A DNA stretch of 64,000 bases from NCBI GenBank assembly GCA_001655205.1, contig LPNZ01009518.1, positions 1 through 64,000 on the forward strand, read 5' to 3'. Origin of the DNA: Lenisia limosa. Taxonomy: Eukaryota > Breviatea. The position numbers and the translations under genes are program-made. Numbering within the stretch: the stretch's first letter is position 1; each line of letters begins with the position of its first letter. Positions 1 through 11,700 of the stretch are shown one piece after another. Under the pieces are notes generated by a model, which saw only the letters and a program-made list of their open reading frames with translations, had not been told where the DNA came from and did not search any database.

Positions 1-99
1 AGTTGGGGGGGGGGGAGGTAGAGTGTATGTTGTTCAGTTCCCACTCTTGAGCTATAACGTCATAATGTTAACCAAATCCTTCCTTGAATGACGTGACAG

Positions 100-3000
100 A
101 TTTGGTTGAGTGCTACTGCACCAGTCGATGCCAAGCCAGGCCTTTATGCTCCCTCTCCTCTCAATGACGCGTTTCCCGTTGCAGGGTCATCTTATGTTGC
201 TGATGTCCTCACCCGCTTCCAATCATCCAAGGTTTGTTCTGCTGCTCTCACCCCCCAAGCCGCCACACTTATATATGTGGCCTGCAGCCGTGCGCACCGC
301 CAGGTCCGAGAGAGCCATTGATGATATGCTTGCCTTGAGATTGCTTCAAGTCTGGGGGGGGGGGATTCAAAATTGGCAATTGGTGCAACTTCGTATAACT
401 GAANNNNNNNNNNNNNNNNNNNNNNNNNNNNNNNNNNNNNNNNNNNNNNNNNNNNNNNNNNNNNNNNNNNNNNTAAATAGCACAATAAACAAGTCATTAT
501 TTTATTATTATGCTCACAAAAGGGAATCATCAAAGATGATGAAAATATTTCAATTTTTGTAATGAGGTTTTGGCGGACCAGAGCATATGTTGTTTCTTTT
601 TGTGATGAGAGGCAATGACGGCGTAGTTTGCAGCGCATCGGGACGTTCTATCCGGCCGCATCCCTGTCGGAACCCTGGATGAGGCCATCAAACTTGCCGC
701 CATCCATGTAGGTTGTATGTTGGATATTTTATCTGTTACTCTCTAGTTTGCCATTGACTGGGTCTTTGATGGAGGAAACGCAATGGCACAACAGGTTAAT
801 TGTCTGCTGGTTTCTCCTGCGTAACTACTCTGTTGTTTGAAAAAATTCTCTGATATTTGTACTGTTTATGTTTTCTCCTCAATCATCAATCCAGCCAAAC
901 CTCCTGGTATGAAGGCAATTCTCAAGAAAGTCAAAAGTCTGCCTGATAGTCTCTTCAGCCCATGGGTGCTGAAGGACCCTGCCGTGAAGAAAGTCAGTAA
1001 CCTCCTGCTTAACAAACAAGGTTGGAATGACGGTGGCTCAAGAAACTCTGCTCAAATTCGGTTCTCGGCCCAAAACTGCCAAAGTTTGGCCTATGATGTA
1101 CCTTGCACAAGCGAGAAGGTTTGAAGGGGAGAACACCTGTAGACGTAACCGACCAGAACTCTCTGCTACCCTGGATACCTTGTCCCTGCACAAATCAAAG
1201 AAAAGCCGGTTCTCCTCGGAACCAATGGGCTTGACCTCATGATTCTTGACGATGGCAAAGGCGCCATCCCTCCAACCTCAACGTTCAAAATGTCCCTTCA
1301 GGTTTGGCAACCATGATTTAACTTTCAAGACAAGCAGCTTGGAGTGGACTCCAAAGATCAAAAACAAGAACTTCAAGGATACTCGAGGACGTAAGAATTG
1401 TTCCGACTTAACGTTTTAGACCGAAGCGGCCAGCGAGGGCTTGGTGAGGCATGGTAAGGCATGGTTGTTTGTTTGTTACTGTGAGGTTGGTTGAAATCAA
1501 GGAGACGCATATGGAGTGTATTGAAGAAGACGACGGACATGGGGTCCACTCCCGATTCAAGAAGCCTGGTGACGACAAAGAGGCATGCAACGCTTGTTGT
1601 TTGACATTCTAGGCTATTTCATCTTTGCAAATGGAGGTTTCAGAAATGAAGGGTGACATCTTTGAGGACGTTTATCAGGTAACTTATTTTATAATATTAG
1701 CGGAATTCATCTGTAGGGTTTCCATCAGCTTGAGTCAGAGTACCGTGCAGAAGTCAACAGCTCAATAAAAATCGAAAAAATCAAAGCAGAGGACAAGAAC
1801 TATGCTGTATGGAGTGTGCAGTTTTGGAAGTGATGGGTTTAGCCAGGAAGAGTAGTTGCAAATCCCCGCGCAGGCCTTGCCATTGGTGTCGACCAAGGAT
1901 GCCCGTTGAAAGGGCTATTATGCATACAGGTCCGTTCATCTTGGTATATTTCAAGTGAGTTTTTAGGTGCTTGAAGCCGACCACTTAGCTGCTGGAGACT
2001 CGAAAACCTCCGACCCGTATTGCAGGGTATATTACTGGTTCCTCTTTGATATTTGTAATAATAATATGATTAGTAGGTTACATTGCTACTTCAATTGGTC
2101 CACCTATTTTGTATTCTACTACCACAATTTTCTTTTTGATTTCTCAGGTTTGGTTTGGAATGAGCAGGAGAACAACTAAAACAATTGAAAACACACTCTG
2201 CCCGAAAGTAAGTCAGGAAGTCCGCTTTGCCCATTTTGTAGTGGAACGAAGCGTTCATTGTACCAGTTGGTAGAAGTGATGCGCCGCTTGTGAGGTTCTC
2301 AGTCCTTGACCGGTAAGATACCATATTCCTTGACAATCAGCGACACCGGAATAACGGATCTTTCCTTTGATGATCCTCTTGGAACTGTTGATCTGAATCT
2401 TGCTTCTTATGTTGACACACTTCGAAACTCTGGAGTGGTCGAAAAGTTGGTTCTTGCTTATTGTAACGCGTAGATGGCTCTCTCTTTCGCCATCATGTGG
2501 TCGTCTTCACGTCGCGATCACCTATCACTCCGATGATGAAGCTATTAATCCTGAGGCTGCACAAAGCATTTCCACCATTTTCCAACGCCTGGATATTTCT
2601 GGAAGTGGTAAGGACCTCCTGTTATTGTGACAGCAAATCAGGCAAAATATCAAGGGACGATTTAAAGAAGAGCCTCATGCAAGCTAAAGAAGGAAGTGAT
2701 AATACAAAGGTTCCAGGTGGGTGCTCTGGTGCTCTGGGTTGGTTATCAGACAAACCTTTCAACACCTTAATGTTATAAAGTTATGAATGTATGAACATGT
2801 TTATCGCGGTTTTTTACTTGGTACTGAAAGATCCAGATGAGTCAGTTGTTGATGGTTTCATGGAAGACTTTGACATTAGTGGTGATGGCGAAATTAGCGA
2901 AGCCGAATTTGTAGAAGTAGGAATGTGCGGATGATTTACACCTCTGTAGGTCCGTTGGCAATGGATGAACGGTCTTCTCGGCTATGGTCCGCCTCCCCCT

Positions 3001-4044
3001 TCTGAAGTCCCTGGGCAGATGGAAAGAATTTCTCATGAAAATGATGGGGAAAATGTAGGGTAGTCTTACATCTCACCCTTCTAGGTTATCTCTGAAGCAT
3101 ACAGTGGAAACCTGGTTGTACAAGTTTGTCATATTATGAATAAAACATATTTCAGGTGATCAAGGCTGAAGGTCTCAACTCAACTGACAGAGACGGTAAA
3201 ACTGATGCACAGGCTTATGTTTACTTTGGAGAGAATTGGGTTTGCTGGATTAACAGTTTAATTGAATCAGAAAAAAGGGCGAACGGTACTGAACTCGCTC
3301 AACCCAATTTGGTGGGAGGCGTTTGTCATGCCCATTACACCGGAAGATGGCCCTCTGCTCCGAGTTCGACTGACTGATAAGGACTGGACCACTCCAAGTG
3401 ATATTAGTTTAGCGTTAGTCTGAGGCCTCAGGTTGTCACCCCTGTAGTGATGAGACCTTGGGCTCTGTTGACATTCAGCTTCCACGGGAGTGGATGAACT
3501 CAGGTCACCTCTTCAAAAAGTGGTACAAACTCACTGGAGAAGGTGTGCCATGTACTACCTAATCTTCTAGACTGTGTAACCGGGCGCATTTTGGTGGGTG
3601 TTCGCTATTTCCCTGATTTGCCAAAACTGTCAGATAAAAAAATTGAGAAAATAAACAGTTAGTGGGTAAGAGTTGTTGATGTATTGTTTTGCACTGTGTC
3701 ATACAACAGTTTTGGCGATAACCCTTTATCATATTTGCTGATTAAAGAGTGGTGAATCCTTCAATACTTACAGTTTAGAAATGTTTGATAAGTATGACGA
3801 GAACGGAAATGGGCACGTGACTGTTGAAGAGCTGGCACATTCGTTGAAGGTGGTTTTTAGTCAATCTGATTTTTCTAGAACGTGGATTGCGAGGTGGTAA
3901 AGAGCCACCTGGCAGACTTCGACTTGAACAGTGACGGATCAATATCGCGGGAGGAATTCTTGAGCCAGCATACACGGTTTGACCCTTTCCACTCCTGACA
4001 GTTCTAGATTCGCTCTTGGTTTACTGGATAATCCAAACGCTTAG
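100..4044 (+). CDS. FERM-like / C2 / EF-hand multidomain protein (5' part incomplete)
   Basis: Multi-exon gene, probably starting left of the window or in the poorly resolved first kilobase. Exons near 640-1400 read like FERM lobes F2-F3: HRDVLSGRIPVGTLDEAIKL, then YLAQARRF, then LVPAQIKEKPVLLGTNGLDL. From about 1965 to 2420 the reading ADHLAAGDSKTSDPYCRV, WNEAFIVPVG and DPLGTVDLNLASY is a C2 domain with calcium-loop aspartates. EF-hand-like loops follow near 2590-2690 and at 2835-2925 (DFDISGDGEISEAEF). A second C2-like segment (WEAFVMPITPEDGPLLRVRL) lies near 3300-3540, and two more EF-hands near 3780-3975 (DKYDENGNGHVTVEEL, DFDLNSDGSISREEF). The proposed stop at 4044 follows a last short exon. 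The likely role is calcium-regulated membrane-cytoskeleton linkage. The C2 and EF-hand calls are firm; the FERM call and the joining of everything into one gene are inference, weakened by the gap at 404-473 and possible frame errors before 1200. Confidence 0.6.
404..473. other. assembly gap (70 N)
   Basis: Run of unknown bases inside the 5' part of the FERM-like gene. Exon structure across it cannot be resolved. Confidence 0.95.
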
Positions 4045-4161
4045 ATTTTTACTTTTGTGGGGAATGTATTATAAAATTTTCATGTGGGATTAACAAAAGG
4101 GTGACATAGAGGTACACAGTGAAAGGGGGAAATCAAAATAAATACTAAGAAAATAATATTG

Positions 4162-5343
4162 TTACAGCAAAATACAACCAAAACAGGAATCTAATATGCA
4201 GCACCAACAGGGTGAGCTAGCCTCTAAGTACAAGTCAGAAATGGAAGAAATTGTAATGGGTAATATAGATGTTTCAACAGGTTTATTATTATGTAATAAA
4301 TATGTGGAGAGGGCAGAAGACTGTGCTGGTAATTGAGGGGGACTGAGTGGCTGGACATCTTCTTCGACAACAAATTTGGTTGTTGTATCTTTTGAACAAA
4401 CCTGCTGGGAAAACTTGGAGGGAGCATGAGGCTTTGTCTTCTTCCCTGACAATGTGCGCGAAACCCAGTCCAGACCTTCGTAGAGGCCGTCCCCTTAATG
4501 GTAAGATTATGAACAAATGGAGGATACTGGAACACTTTTGGGTAAAACTCAAGTCCCGATTCAATTACAACTGACACTGCAACATACCAGTCGTTGCTAT
4601 TGAAGGTTGGAGATACCAGTTGCGTCTGAGTTTGTGTAAGTCAAGCTTCTCTGACATCTGAAAAGTCAATAATGAAAAAAAAAGTTAATTCATACCTCTG
4701 CAGGTGTCATTGCATTTGGAAGATCTTGTTTGTTCGCCAAGATAAGAAGGGCAGCGTCATTCAGCTCCTCAGCTTCAAGAACCTGAAGGATCAAAGAGGA
4801 ACTAAGGAAATGGGTCAACACCAAATCTTTAGGAATAGCCATATTATCAACCAACCTTGTGAAGAGTGAAGCGGGCCTCATCGATACGCTGTCGGTCAAT
4901 ACTGTCAACAACAAAAATAACTGCGTGGCTTCCCTACGAGGTGACAAGATATCCAGCACTTTACCAAATACCAAATGGCAAAATCAACAATTATACTTCT
5001 ATCCCACAAACACTGTAGTAATACTTCCAGAGTGGCCTAATGTTGTCTTGTCCTCCAACATCCCAAACGTTGAATTCCAAGTTGTTGTACTGAACGGTCT
5101 CGACATTGAACCCTAAAAAGTCAGCAAAAAGGAGAAGGTGTTATTACAAACCAATTGTGGGAATGGTGTTAATGTTTTCATTGAGACGAAGTTTGTAGAG
5201 AATAGACGTTTTTCCGGCAGCATCAAGACCAATCTAATGTATGAGAAACTCAAAAACGGAAAGGAAAAAAATGCCTAGTAACTCACCATCAGAAGGCGAT
5301 ACTCCTTGTTTGAAGGAAAGATGCGTGAGAGTAAGTTGCCCAT
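4162..5343 (-). CDS. ARF1-like: ARF-family small GTPase
   Basis: The first exon starts at 5343 and encodes [19 protein letters not shown]; glycine 2 fits N-myristoylation. Further exons, read leftward, give the P-loop [14 protein letters not shown] (near 5230), switch [13 protein letters not shown], the [13 protein letters not shown] switch II motif, [15 protein letters not shown], the guanine-specificity motif [13 protein letters not shown] (near 4720), [11 protein letters not shown] and [15 protein letters not shown] (near 4450-4490). This order and spacing match ARF1, which recruits coats and effectors to Golgi membranes in its GTP form. Introns are about 36-90 nt. A normal ARF ends a few residues after GLDW; here the frame stays open for up to about 85 more residues, basic then proline-rich, to a stop at 4162. 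The true end could be nearer 4400 if splicing intervenes. Its tail converges on the preceding plus-strand gene. Confidence 0.93.
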
Positions 5344-5550
5344 TATTATATATTATTTGAGAGAAGAAATGCAATTTGAAGACAAAAATTTGTTAAATAG
5401 TTTAGATTGGGCATACTTAAGTATTCAAATACACGGTGTGCCGACACTCTGTGTACACCTTGTCGAAAAAGACAGAGTGTTTAAAACACGGTGTCATGTT
5501 GCAGGTGTTCTTCAGTATGGATGTTGGTATTGTTCATGACTACTTGACTT

Positions 5551-5728
5551 NNNNNNNNNNNNNNNNNNNNNNNNNNNNNNNNNNNNNNNNNNNNNNNNNN
5601 NNNNNNNNNNNNNNNNNNNNNNNNNNNNNNNNNNNNNNNNNNNNNNNNNNNNNNNNNNNNNNNNNNNNNNNNNNNNNNNNNNNNNNNNNNNNNNNNNNNN
5701 NNNNNNNNNNNNNNNNNNNNNNNNNNNN
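5551..5728. other. assembly gap (178 N) in ARF/4E-BP intergenic region
   Basis: Unknown bases filling much of the 388-bp divergent region between the ARF start (5343) and the 4E-BP start (5732). Promoter elements of both genes are therefore mostly hidden. Confidence 0.95.
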
Positions 5729-5731
5729 GCA

Positions 5732-6499
5732 ATGTCCTCGGCCCAGGCCATCCCCGAGAGGAAAAGTAGGCCGCATTAGGATTAGATTTGCTAATTTCAG
5801 GGTTAAAAGTGAATAAAATCGGAGAATCAGTCTTCATTTTTTTTTATGTTCTTCTTTCTTGTGGTTTAAGACACATTAGTCCGTCCTGAGGATCTTGCTA
5901 CTACTCCTGGTGGAACCATTTTTGCTACAACTCCTGGAGGTGAGATTTGTACTTTTTTTTTTGTCTTCAGCATTATTCAATTCTCGTTTGAGTTACATCC
6001 AAGGAACCAAGATTTTCTACGACAAACAAGCTCTTCTTTACATGAGCAACTCTCCACTCGCGCGGACTCCTCCTTCTAACCTCCCTATTATCCCTGGTGC
6101 GCCATTTGGAGTGCTTTATGATTGGATTAATTTGAAAAACTAATATAGTCATCTTAGGGCAACATTCTTCAATTCCCAATCCTCTCCCAAGTTCTGATCA
6201 TTTAGGAATTACCAAGGGAGGTTCAGCCGAAGTCGTACTTGAACACGGCAAGGAAGAGGAAGAGGAGGTGTGTTTTTATCGCATTTTAAAAGGTTTTAAT
6301 AATAGTTCATGGCTCTTTTTTTTTTTTTTTTTTTTNNNNNNNNNNNNNNNNNNNNNNNNNNNNNNNNNNNNNNNNNNNNNNNNNNNNNNNNNNNNNNNNN
6401 NNNNNGAACAAAGACAACCAGGGTGAAGTGTTAAATAACAATTGCATTGAAAAGAGCAAACTAATGGTTTTAGACGACGAAATGTTCGATATGGAGTAA
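5732..6499 (+). CDS. EIF4EBP-like: eIF4E-binding protein (4E-BP), cap-dependent translation repressor
   Basis: Exon 1 starts MSSAQAIPERK at 5732, just after a gap, and is spliced to an exon near 5870 giving RPEDLATTPGGTIFATTPGG. The next exon (about 6000-6100) gives TKIFYDKQALLYMSNSPLAR followed by TPPSNLPIIPG. YDKQALL is the canonical YxxxxL-hydrophobic eIF4E-binding motif. The paired TTPGG segments and SPLARTPP correspond to the TOR-dependent Thr/Ser-Pro sites of animal 4E-BPs. After an exon rich in glutamate (GKEEEEEE) and an intron holding poly-T and a gap, the last exon ends DDEMFDME, stop at 6497-6499. MFDME resembles the C-terminal TOS motif (FEMDI) that binds Raptor. Length is near the usual 110-120 residues. 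In the family, the unphosphorylated protein sequesters eIF4E and phosphorylation by TORC1 releases it. Confidence 0.93.
6336..6405. other. assembly gap (70 N) after poly-T
   Basis: Gap immediately following a run of about 20 T inside the last intron of the 4E-BP gene. Confidence 0.95.
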
Positions 6500-6681
6500 G
6501 CATCATCATTAGCGCAGGAAACAAAAATGGTCAAAACAAGAAAAAAAATATTAAAACTTAAAATCCCTGGTTGGTTAGATAAATATATGATTATCTTACC
6601 AGCCATTCTGAAGTGTCAACGTGATATTGGGTTCTGAGTACATAGACTAGCACAATGAGCATGATCGCATAAAATCCGCAA

Positions 6682-7013
6682 TTAAGCTTTTTCCTTCGGG
6701 TGTGAAATACAATGGCTACCAACCTGAGTGGGAAGCCTTCCTTTTGTTGCTTTCTCCATTTTTGTACTTTCATTGCCAGTTCTAGGCATCGTCAGCTTCA
6801 GTTCATAATGGCATGTAGCAAAGCATTTCATTCCATCCATTTCCATGAAGACTATTCATACAACCTGCCATTATATCAAAGGTGTAATTTCCCCCTTCTC
6901 CACACACTCCCTATCTCAGCATCTGATAGTTCTTCATCGTTTCCATCATCATAATGGGATAAGATTCTATTGATAGCTGCTGTGGTTTCGTTGTAGGTTA
7001 CCGGTTTTTCAGC
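6682..7013 (-). CDS. small hypothetical protein, 5' end unresolved
   Basis: On the minus strand an exon beginning at 7013 after a clean acceptor reads AEKPVTYNETTAAINRILSH then YDDGNDEELSDAEI. A later exon reads LTMPRTGNESTKMEKATKGR and, after a 30-nt intron, ends LPTQEKA with a stop at 6682. The middle exon boundary (about 6800-6900) and the first exon, somewhere in 7020-7110, are not clear. The product would be a small acidic-then-basic hydrophilic protein with no family I recognise. It converges on the 4E-BP gene. Coding character is good, but this rests on frame and splice signals only. Confidence 0.45.
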
Positions 7014-7241
7014 CTAAAGGTGTTGAAGATAAACCAACAAAAGAGACTAATGAAACAGTTGTCCCAGACCCCACATGACCGCTAGCAATGAGTTGTCCAG
7101 ACCCCACACCCTTACTGCATACCTAAAGGAGTCAGAAATGCACTATAAACCCATGAGAATAAAGCTGCAGGGAGAAGTGTGACTAATGAATTAATGCAGC
7201 TTTTGGGAGGGTATAGACGAGGTATAGAGGTCCAAATAATA

Positions 7242-7452
7242 GAGAATTTGGCAAGAAATGGGATTTGGGATTATAGAACGTGAGCCCTTTTTTTAAGGAA
7301 ATCATTTTTGTAATTTGAAAAAATAGGACGCGAACCATGAGATTTTCTATATCGCGGAATTAGTGGGATTTGGGACGTGGGCGGAAAAGTGGGACGTGGA
7401 TCTAAGCCCCACGTCCCAAAATATCAAAATCCCATTTTTTTGTCATTTCTCT
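7242..7452. repeat. fold-back (inverted-repeat) element
   Basis: The outer arms match as inverted copies: GAGAATTTGGCAAGAAATGG at 7242 and the complement of the segment ending at 7452. Inner arms at 7364-7381 (GGGATTTGGGACGTGG) and 7407-7433 are also complementary. This is consistent with a small non-autonomous transposon (MITE). No target-site duplication was identified. Confidence 0.55.
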
Positions 7453-7597
7453 AATAAGGCTCAATTGGTAGACCGTGTTTTAAAAGCAGTCTTTGGATAC
7501 GTAACACGTGGAGTGAAATTAATAAATAATAAAATAGAATACTTGAAAATACTATATTCATCAAGATTGAGTTCCTCATAATATTTATTGATAAGGT

Positions 7598-7712
7598 CCT
7601 TCTGAATATATCATATACTAATATACTATATGATATATCATAAACATATATCGATATATATATATAATATAATAGCTATATACTACATGTATATATATAT
7701 ATATATATTACG
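7598..7712. repeat. AT palindromic microsatellite cluster
   Basis: A stretch built almost wholly from TATA, ATATCATATG and TATATGATATAT-type units. Similar clusters occur at 15465-15560, 22333-22390, 33405-33480, 52670-52735 and 54300-54540. Confidence 0.8.
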
Positions 7713-8096
7713 AACTCAGCAGTTCTGCTTGGGGTAAATTTAACTAAGAACAGCTTCCTTTTATCTATTTACTACCTATAAATGTATCTTCACTACAGAT
7801 CATATCCACCGGACAGCGAAACCGAAGAAATATCACCAATGTGCTATTACTGATATGTTGCAAATGTACTCTGTTAATGCGAAACTACGAAGAAACTATA
7901 TGTTCTACATATTGATCTATCTGTCATATTCCATGTAATACAATATATAAGTTTGTATGTTGTAAGGAAGGGGGGGGGGTGATATAAACTCAGCTTTCAA
8001 TGTAGCATACATACATACTTGTTACTTGTCTCATTTTGCATATGACATACAATAATTTTCTGATATACTACTCCTTAGCTTGGTATTTTTTTTTGA

Positions 8097-8284
8097 TCAT
8101 CCTCCTACCTGCTCCTCACTCTTTTTCAATGGTGGGTTGATCCCTTCTTTAAATTTGAGGTCATCACCTTCATCCAAAGGGTTGAATAAAATCCGGCCAT
8201 CCCTTCCTATCAAATTACAACAGGTCAATTTGGCCTACCTTGGTTGTGTTGCAAACTGGCTTTGTCTTCTTTTGCTGTGTCCAT
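8097..8284 (-). CDS. very small hypothetical protein (two exons)
   Basis: Minus-strand ATG at 8284 opens MDTAKEDKASLQHNQ. A 33-nt GT-AG intron joins it to GRDGRILFNPLDEGDDLKFK and EGINPPLKKSEEQ, with a stop at 8097 if the last donor is not used. The peptide is about 53 residues, hydrophilic and mixed-charge, with no recognised domain. Further 3' exons are possible. The plus-strand open frame over the same bases is longer but hydrophobic and lacks splice logic, so the minus reading is preferred. Confidence 0.4.
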
Positions 8285-8724
8285 TTGAAAAGGTGCAAAA
8301 CGAAGGAAAATATCAAGCGGTGTATACAACTGGGCGGTTCAAATATAAAAAATACAACGCTCGTCTACTTTTCTTTAATCTGCAAGCTTCTTTTGGTTGG
8401 AGACAATAATGAAAGTATGTCACGAGTATATGATGAAGTGACTAATGCAATGACAATGGTTTAATGATTCAACGATATGTGATATGGTTGGTTTGGGGGT
8501 GCAAGGGGCAGTAGGGGGCAGAGGTTGGGGGTGCGCAAACAAATATCTGTGCTATCCTAGTTAAATCTACTAGAAATTAACTGTATTTAAACTTTTCAAT
8601 TTTTTCCATCAGATTTGCCGATTATAATAAACTAAAACCAGGGTTAAACTGTCTTTTTAATTTTTTAATTGAGTGCTAAAAGATCAAAAAGGATTAGGCG
8701 AATTACATTGGTTGACTGCCGATA

Positions 8725-11700
8725 ATGGAGGACTGTAAGCGTCTCTTTGTCTTCCTTAATCTTTATTGGTGACATAATATACTTTTTATACTTAAAGAAA
8801 GGAATTAAATATGTTTTTGTCTCACCCTTCCAGTCTTGCAGAAGCAGATTGATGAAGCTGCGTTGTCCGATTCAGAGTCTGATATCGACCTCCCTGATGA
8901 TGTCCCTGAGCCGTATGCGTTTTACTCATTTACTTTAATTTTATTGTAAACCAGTGGACAATTAAATTGAGCTGTTGTGTGTATTGATACATTTCCTCCA
9001 TCTTATCGACAGAGTGCGCAATTCTCCTCCTCCCCAAGCCCCTTTATTATCCTTAAGCGAAGTTTTTGATGGAAGTGAGTGGAATCTAGAGAATGAAAAG
9101 AATTTTTTATGAAATATATAGGTAATTCTTCAGGTGATGCAGATGACAGCAGCGGAGAAGAATATGAGGCAGAAAAGAAGGGCGAAGATTCAGAGGAGGT
9201 TTGAGGGGCTTTTGCTTCTTTAAATACCCTCTCCCCTCTACACACACGCACTAGCTTGCTTTAACAACTTCTATTTTCCCACAGAATCCCATCTTAGTGC
9301 ATTTTGGAATGATTTCCTCCCTCATTATCTTTTGGTCTTTGTTACAAAATTCAGGACGATGACAATGACGGTCCCATGAGAGGAAAGAGTCTGAGACAGT
9401 CTAATCGTAAAAAGGCAAAAGATGCTCAGATTGCTCTTGAAGAAAGGTGATTTCTTTGTTATTATTGCGACCTTTTCTACCTTTCTATTTCCACCTTTCT
9501 ATTTCCAGTTTTCACCATTCCCAGAGCAAGGGAAGAGAGAAGACAGCTTGACGAGGAATTTGGTTCAGATGGCGAAGAGTACAAGGAGTACATGGAAGCC
9601 AGAAAGCGTCAATCTGCTGGCGGTTCAACTGTAGGAACGTGAAGACGTGGTAACTGTGATGTACTGAATTTTATTGTCTAGGGTGGAGCCAAGATTCCAA
9701 ACTTCGATCCTGAAAACCCCTTTGATGTTGCAATGAAGTCAGTCAAGGTGAGCTGGACGTGCAACAATATGTTATGAAGATATTTGGGAAATCACTGCTA
9801 TCTGATCTGTATGTTTCACTGTTTAGGACGCAAAACGAAAGGGGCGTGAACGGAGTCAGACCGAAATTGAAACAGAGGCTAGCGCTCTTATCGGACTCAT
9901 GCACATGGCGGCTGATTTGGTAAGAAAACGTGAAGGGCAACAAGTGGGGTTAAAATTAACACAGCATCATTATATTAATTAATTTAATGGTGTTATTTGT
10001 TATAATCTTTCAGGATCTCCAAGCAAGAAAGGCAAAGAAACCAGCTTACAACAAGCTGACCCATCTGGATACTGTAGTCAAGGGATTAGCCAAGGTCTGT
10101 AGGTAGATACTTATTGTTCATTATAAAGAGAGTAGTGGCGTTCAATACTGATTATGTAGAGTGATCTTCTGGAGTGTTTGGTTGAAAAGGATGTTTGCAG
10201 TGCATTGTTTCAATGGTTGAGACCAATTGATAGGAAAGGAAACTTGCCTTCTTTGGCTATTCGCTCCCCTCTTCTTAAGGTAATATAAGACACTTCTGGT
10301 TTGTTCTTACAGCATAGGCGTGTGAGAGATTGCCTCAGATTGATTCTGATCATCTGACAACTTCAAAGGTAAGCATTGAGTTGATTTGTCTTTTTGATTT
10401 CCATTATTAACCGCTTGCTTTACGTCATATCTACTCTTTCTTTGTCAATACGCGCTGCTTTCCTCTTTCCTTTTGGGTAATTTTTTATTCTTTCAGCTCG
10501 GTTCAGCAGTGATGTTCCTCCTTCAACATGAGAAGGAAATTCCAGAAAACAAAAAGATTGCCAAACGTATCATTGACTCTTGGAGGTGAGGAGTTGGCAA
10601 ATGCCCTTTAGCTGACGAATATTATGGCATGTTTTTTTCAATATTTATTTCAAAACTTGATTATGGCATGTTTTTTTTCAATATTTATTTCAAAACCGAA
10701 AAAGCCTTAGTTATGACAATGTAGCCGTGCCGCCCTTGCCATTTCCAACGAATACAGCCACCAGGACCGCTCTAATGCTGAAGTTCTGGAACTGTAGGAT
10801 ACTCTTGTGTCAAACTCTTCTGACTGTTTAGACCTAAGCGCGTGGAGATGAAATCTGAGTTGGAGTGGTTTGGGTCAAAACTTGATTGATCGTTGTCATC
10901 ATAGTATACTTGTTTTTACACTGGTTGCCTGTTTGTGTTGACAACTAAGGAGTGACCCCACCAAGAGAAACTTCCACCACTTTGCCCTCCGTCCTGTTGT
11001 CCCCATTAAAGATTATACAAAGGTCAGCCACTTATTTTTTGCAGTAAATCCCAATAGGGCGAAATTGTTGTCAGGGCATGATAATTTGAATTGTGATTTT
11101 TTCAAATTGTGATTACTGAAGATTTACAGGGGTTTGAAGAGTAATTCATAGTATAGAGCCAAGTTAAACATTATATTAATTCAAATTTTAACCGAGATTG
11201 GAATGGTCAGGGGAGGTAGCGATATAGCGGTTCCTGCTTCGGAAACAATATTCACGTCGTAAAACATTCAGTTGGCTTGCGGGGAAGAATGAGAGGGACT
11301 TCAAAAGAAGGCAAGGGAAAGCGTAGTAACTCTTTAATGCTATACTGCCATTTAAACTAGTTTAATCATTTAGTATTGAAGTAAATTGGATCAAACTTAA
11401 GGGACATCGCATTAAAAGAGAACTAAATCCTTCAGAATTCAAACTCAACATTTTCAAAAGCAAGATCTGCTGCTCTGTTCTTGGCAAGTTCCTGGCGTTT
11501 CAAAGCTGTGAACTCACGTTGATCTTTGTATTTATACGCAAACGATACTCAGGCAGCTGATCTCCTTTCAATCTCCAAAAGCTAAACTAGAAGTGTTTTG
11601 TGGGAGAAAAGGCCTTTTGAGGGCTGACTCTAGTCTAACTGCCCTATAAATGTATTCTTAACTGCACTTTTGATAGAATATAGCAAACATAAGGAAAGCG

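Larger units (their letters stand above)
7014..8096. other. AT-rich intergenic spacer with repeats
   Basis: About 1.1 kb with no gene I can support. It holds a short direct repeat of a TTGTCCAGACCCCACA-like segment near 7058-7108, a fold-back repeat at 7242-7452, an AT palindrome/microsatellite cluster at 7598-7712 and a run of nine G at about 7971. Confidence 0.6.

Noticed and set aside
8080-8464. Plus-strand frames of 74-109 codons.
   Set aside because: Hydrophobic and unlike coding sequence; the minus strand gives a spliced hydrophilic peptide with good signals.
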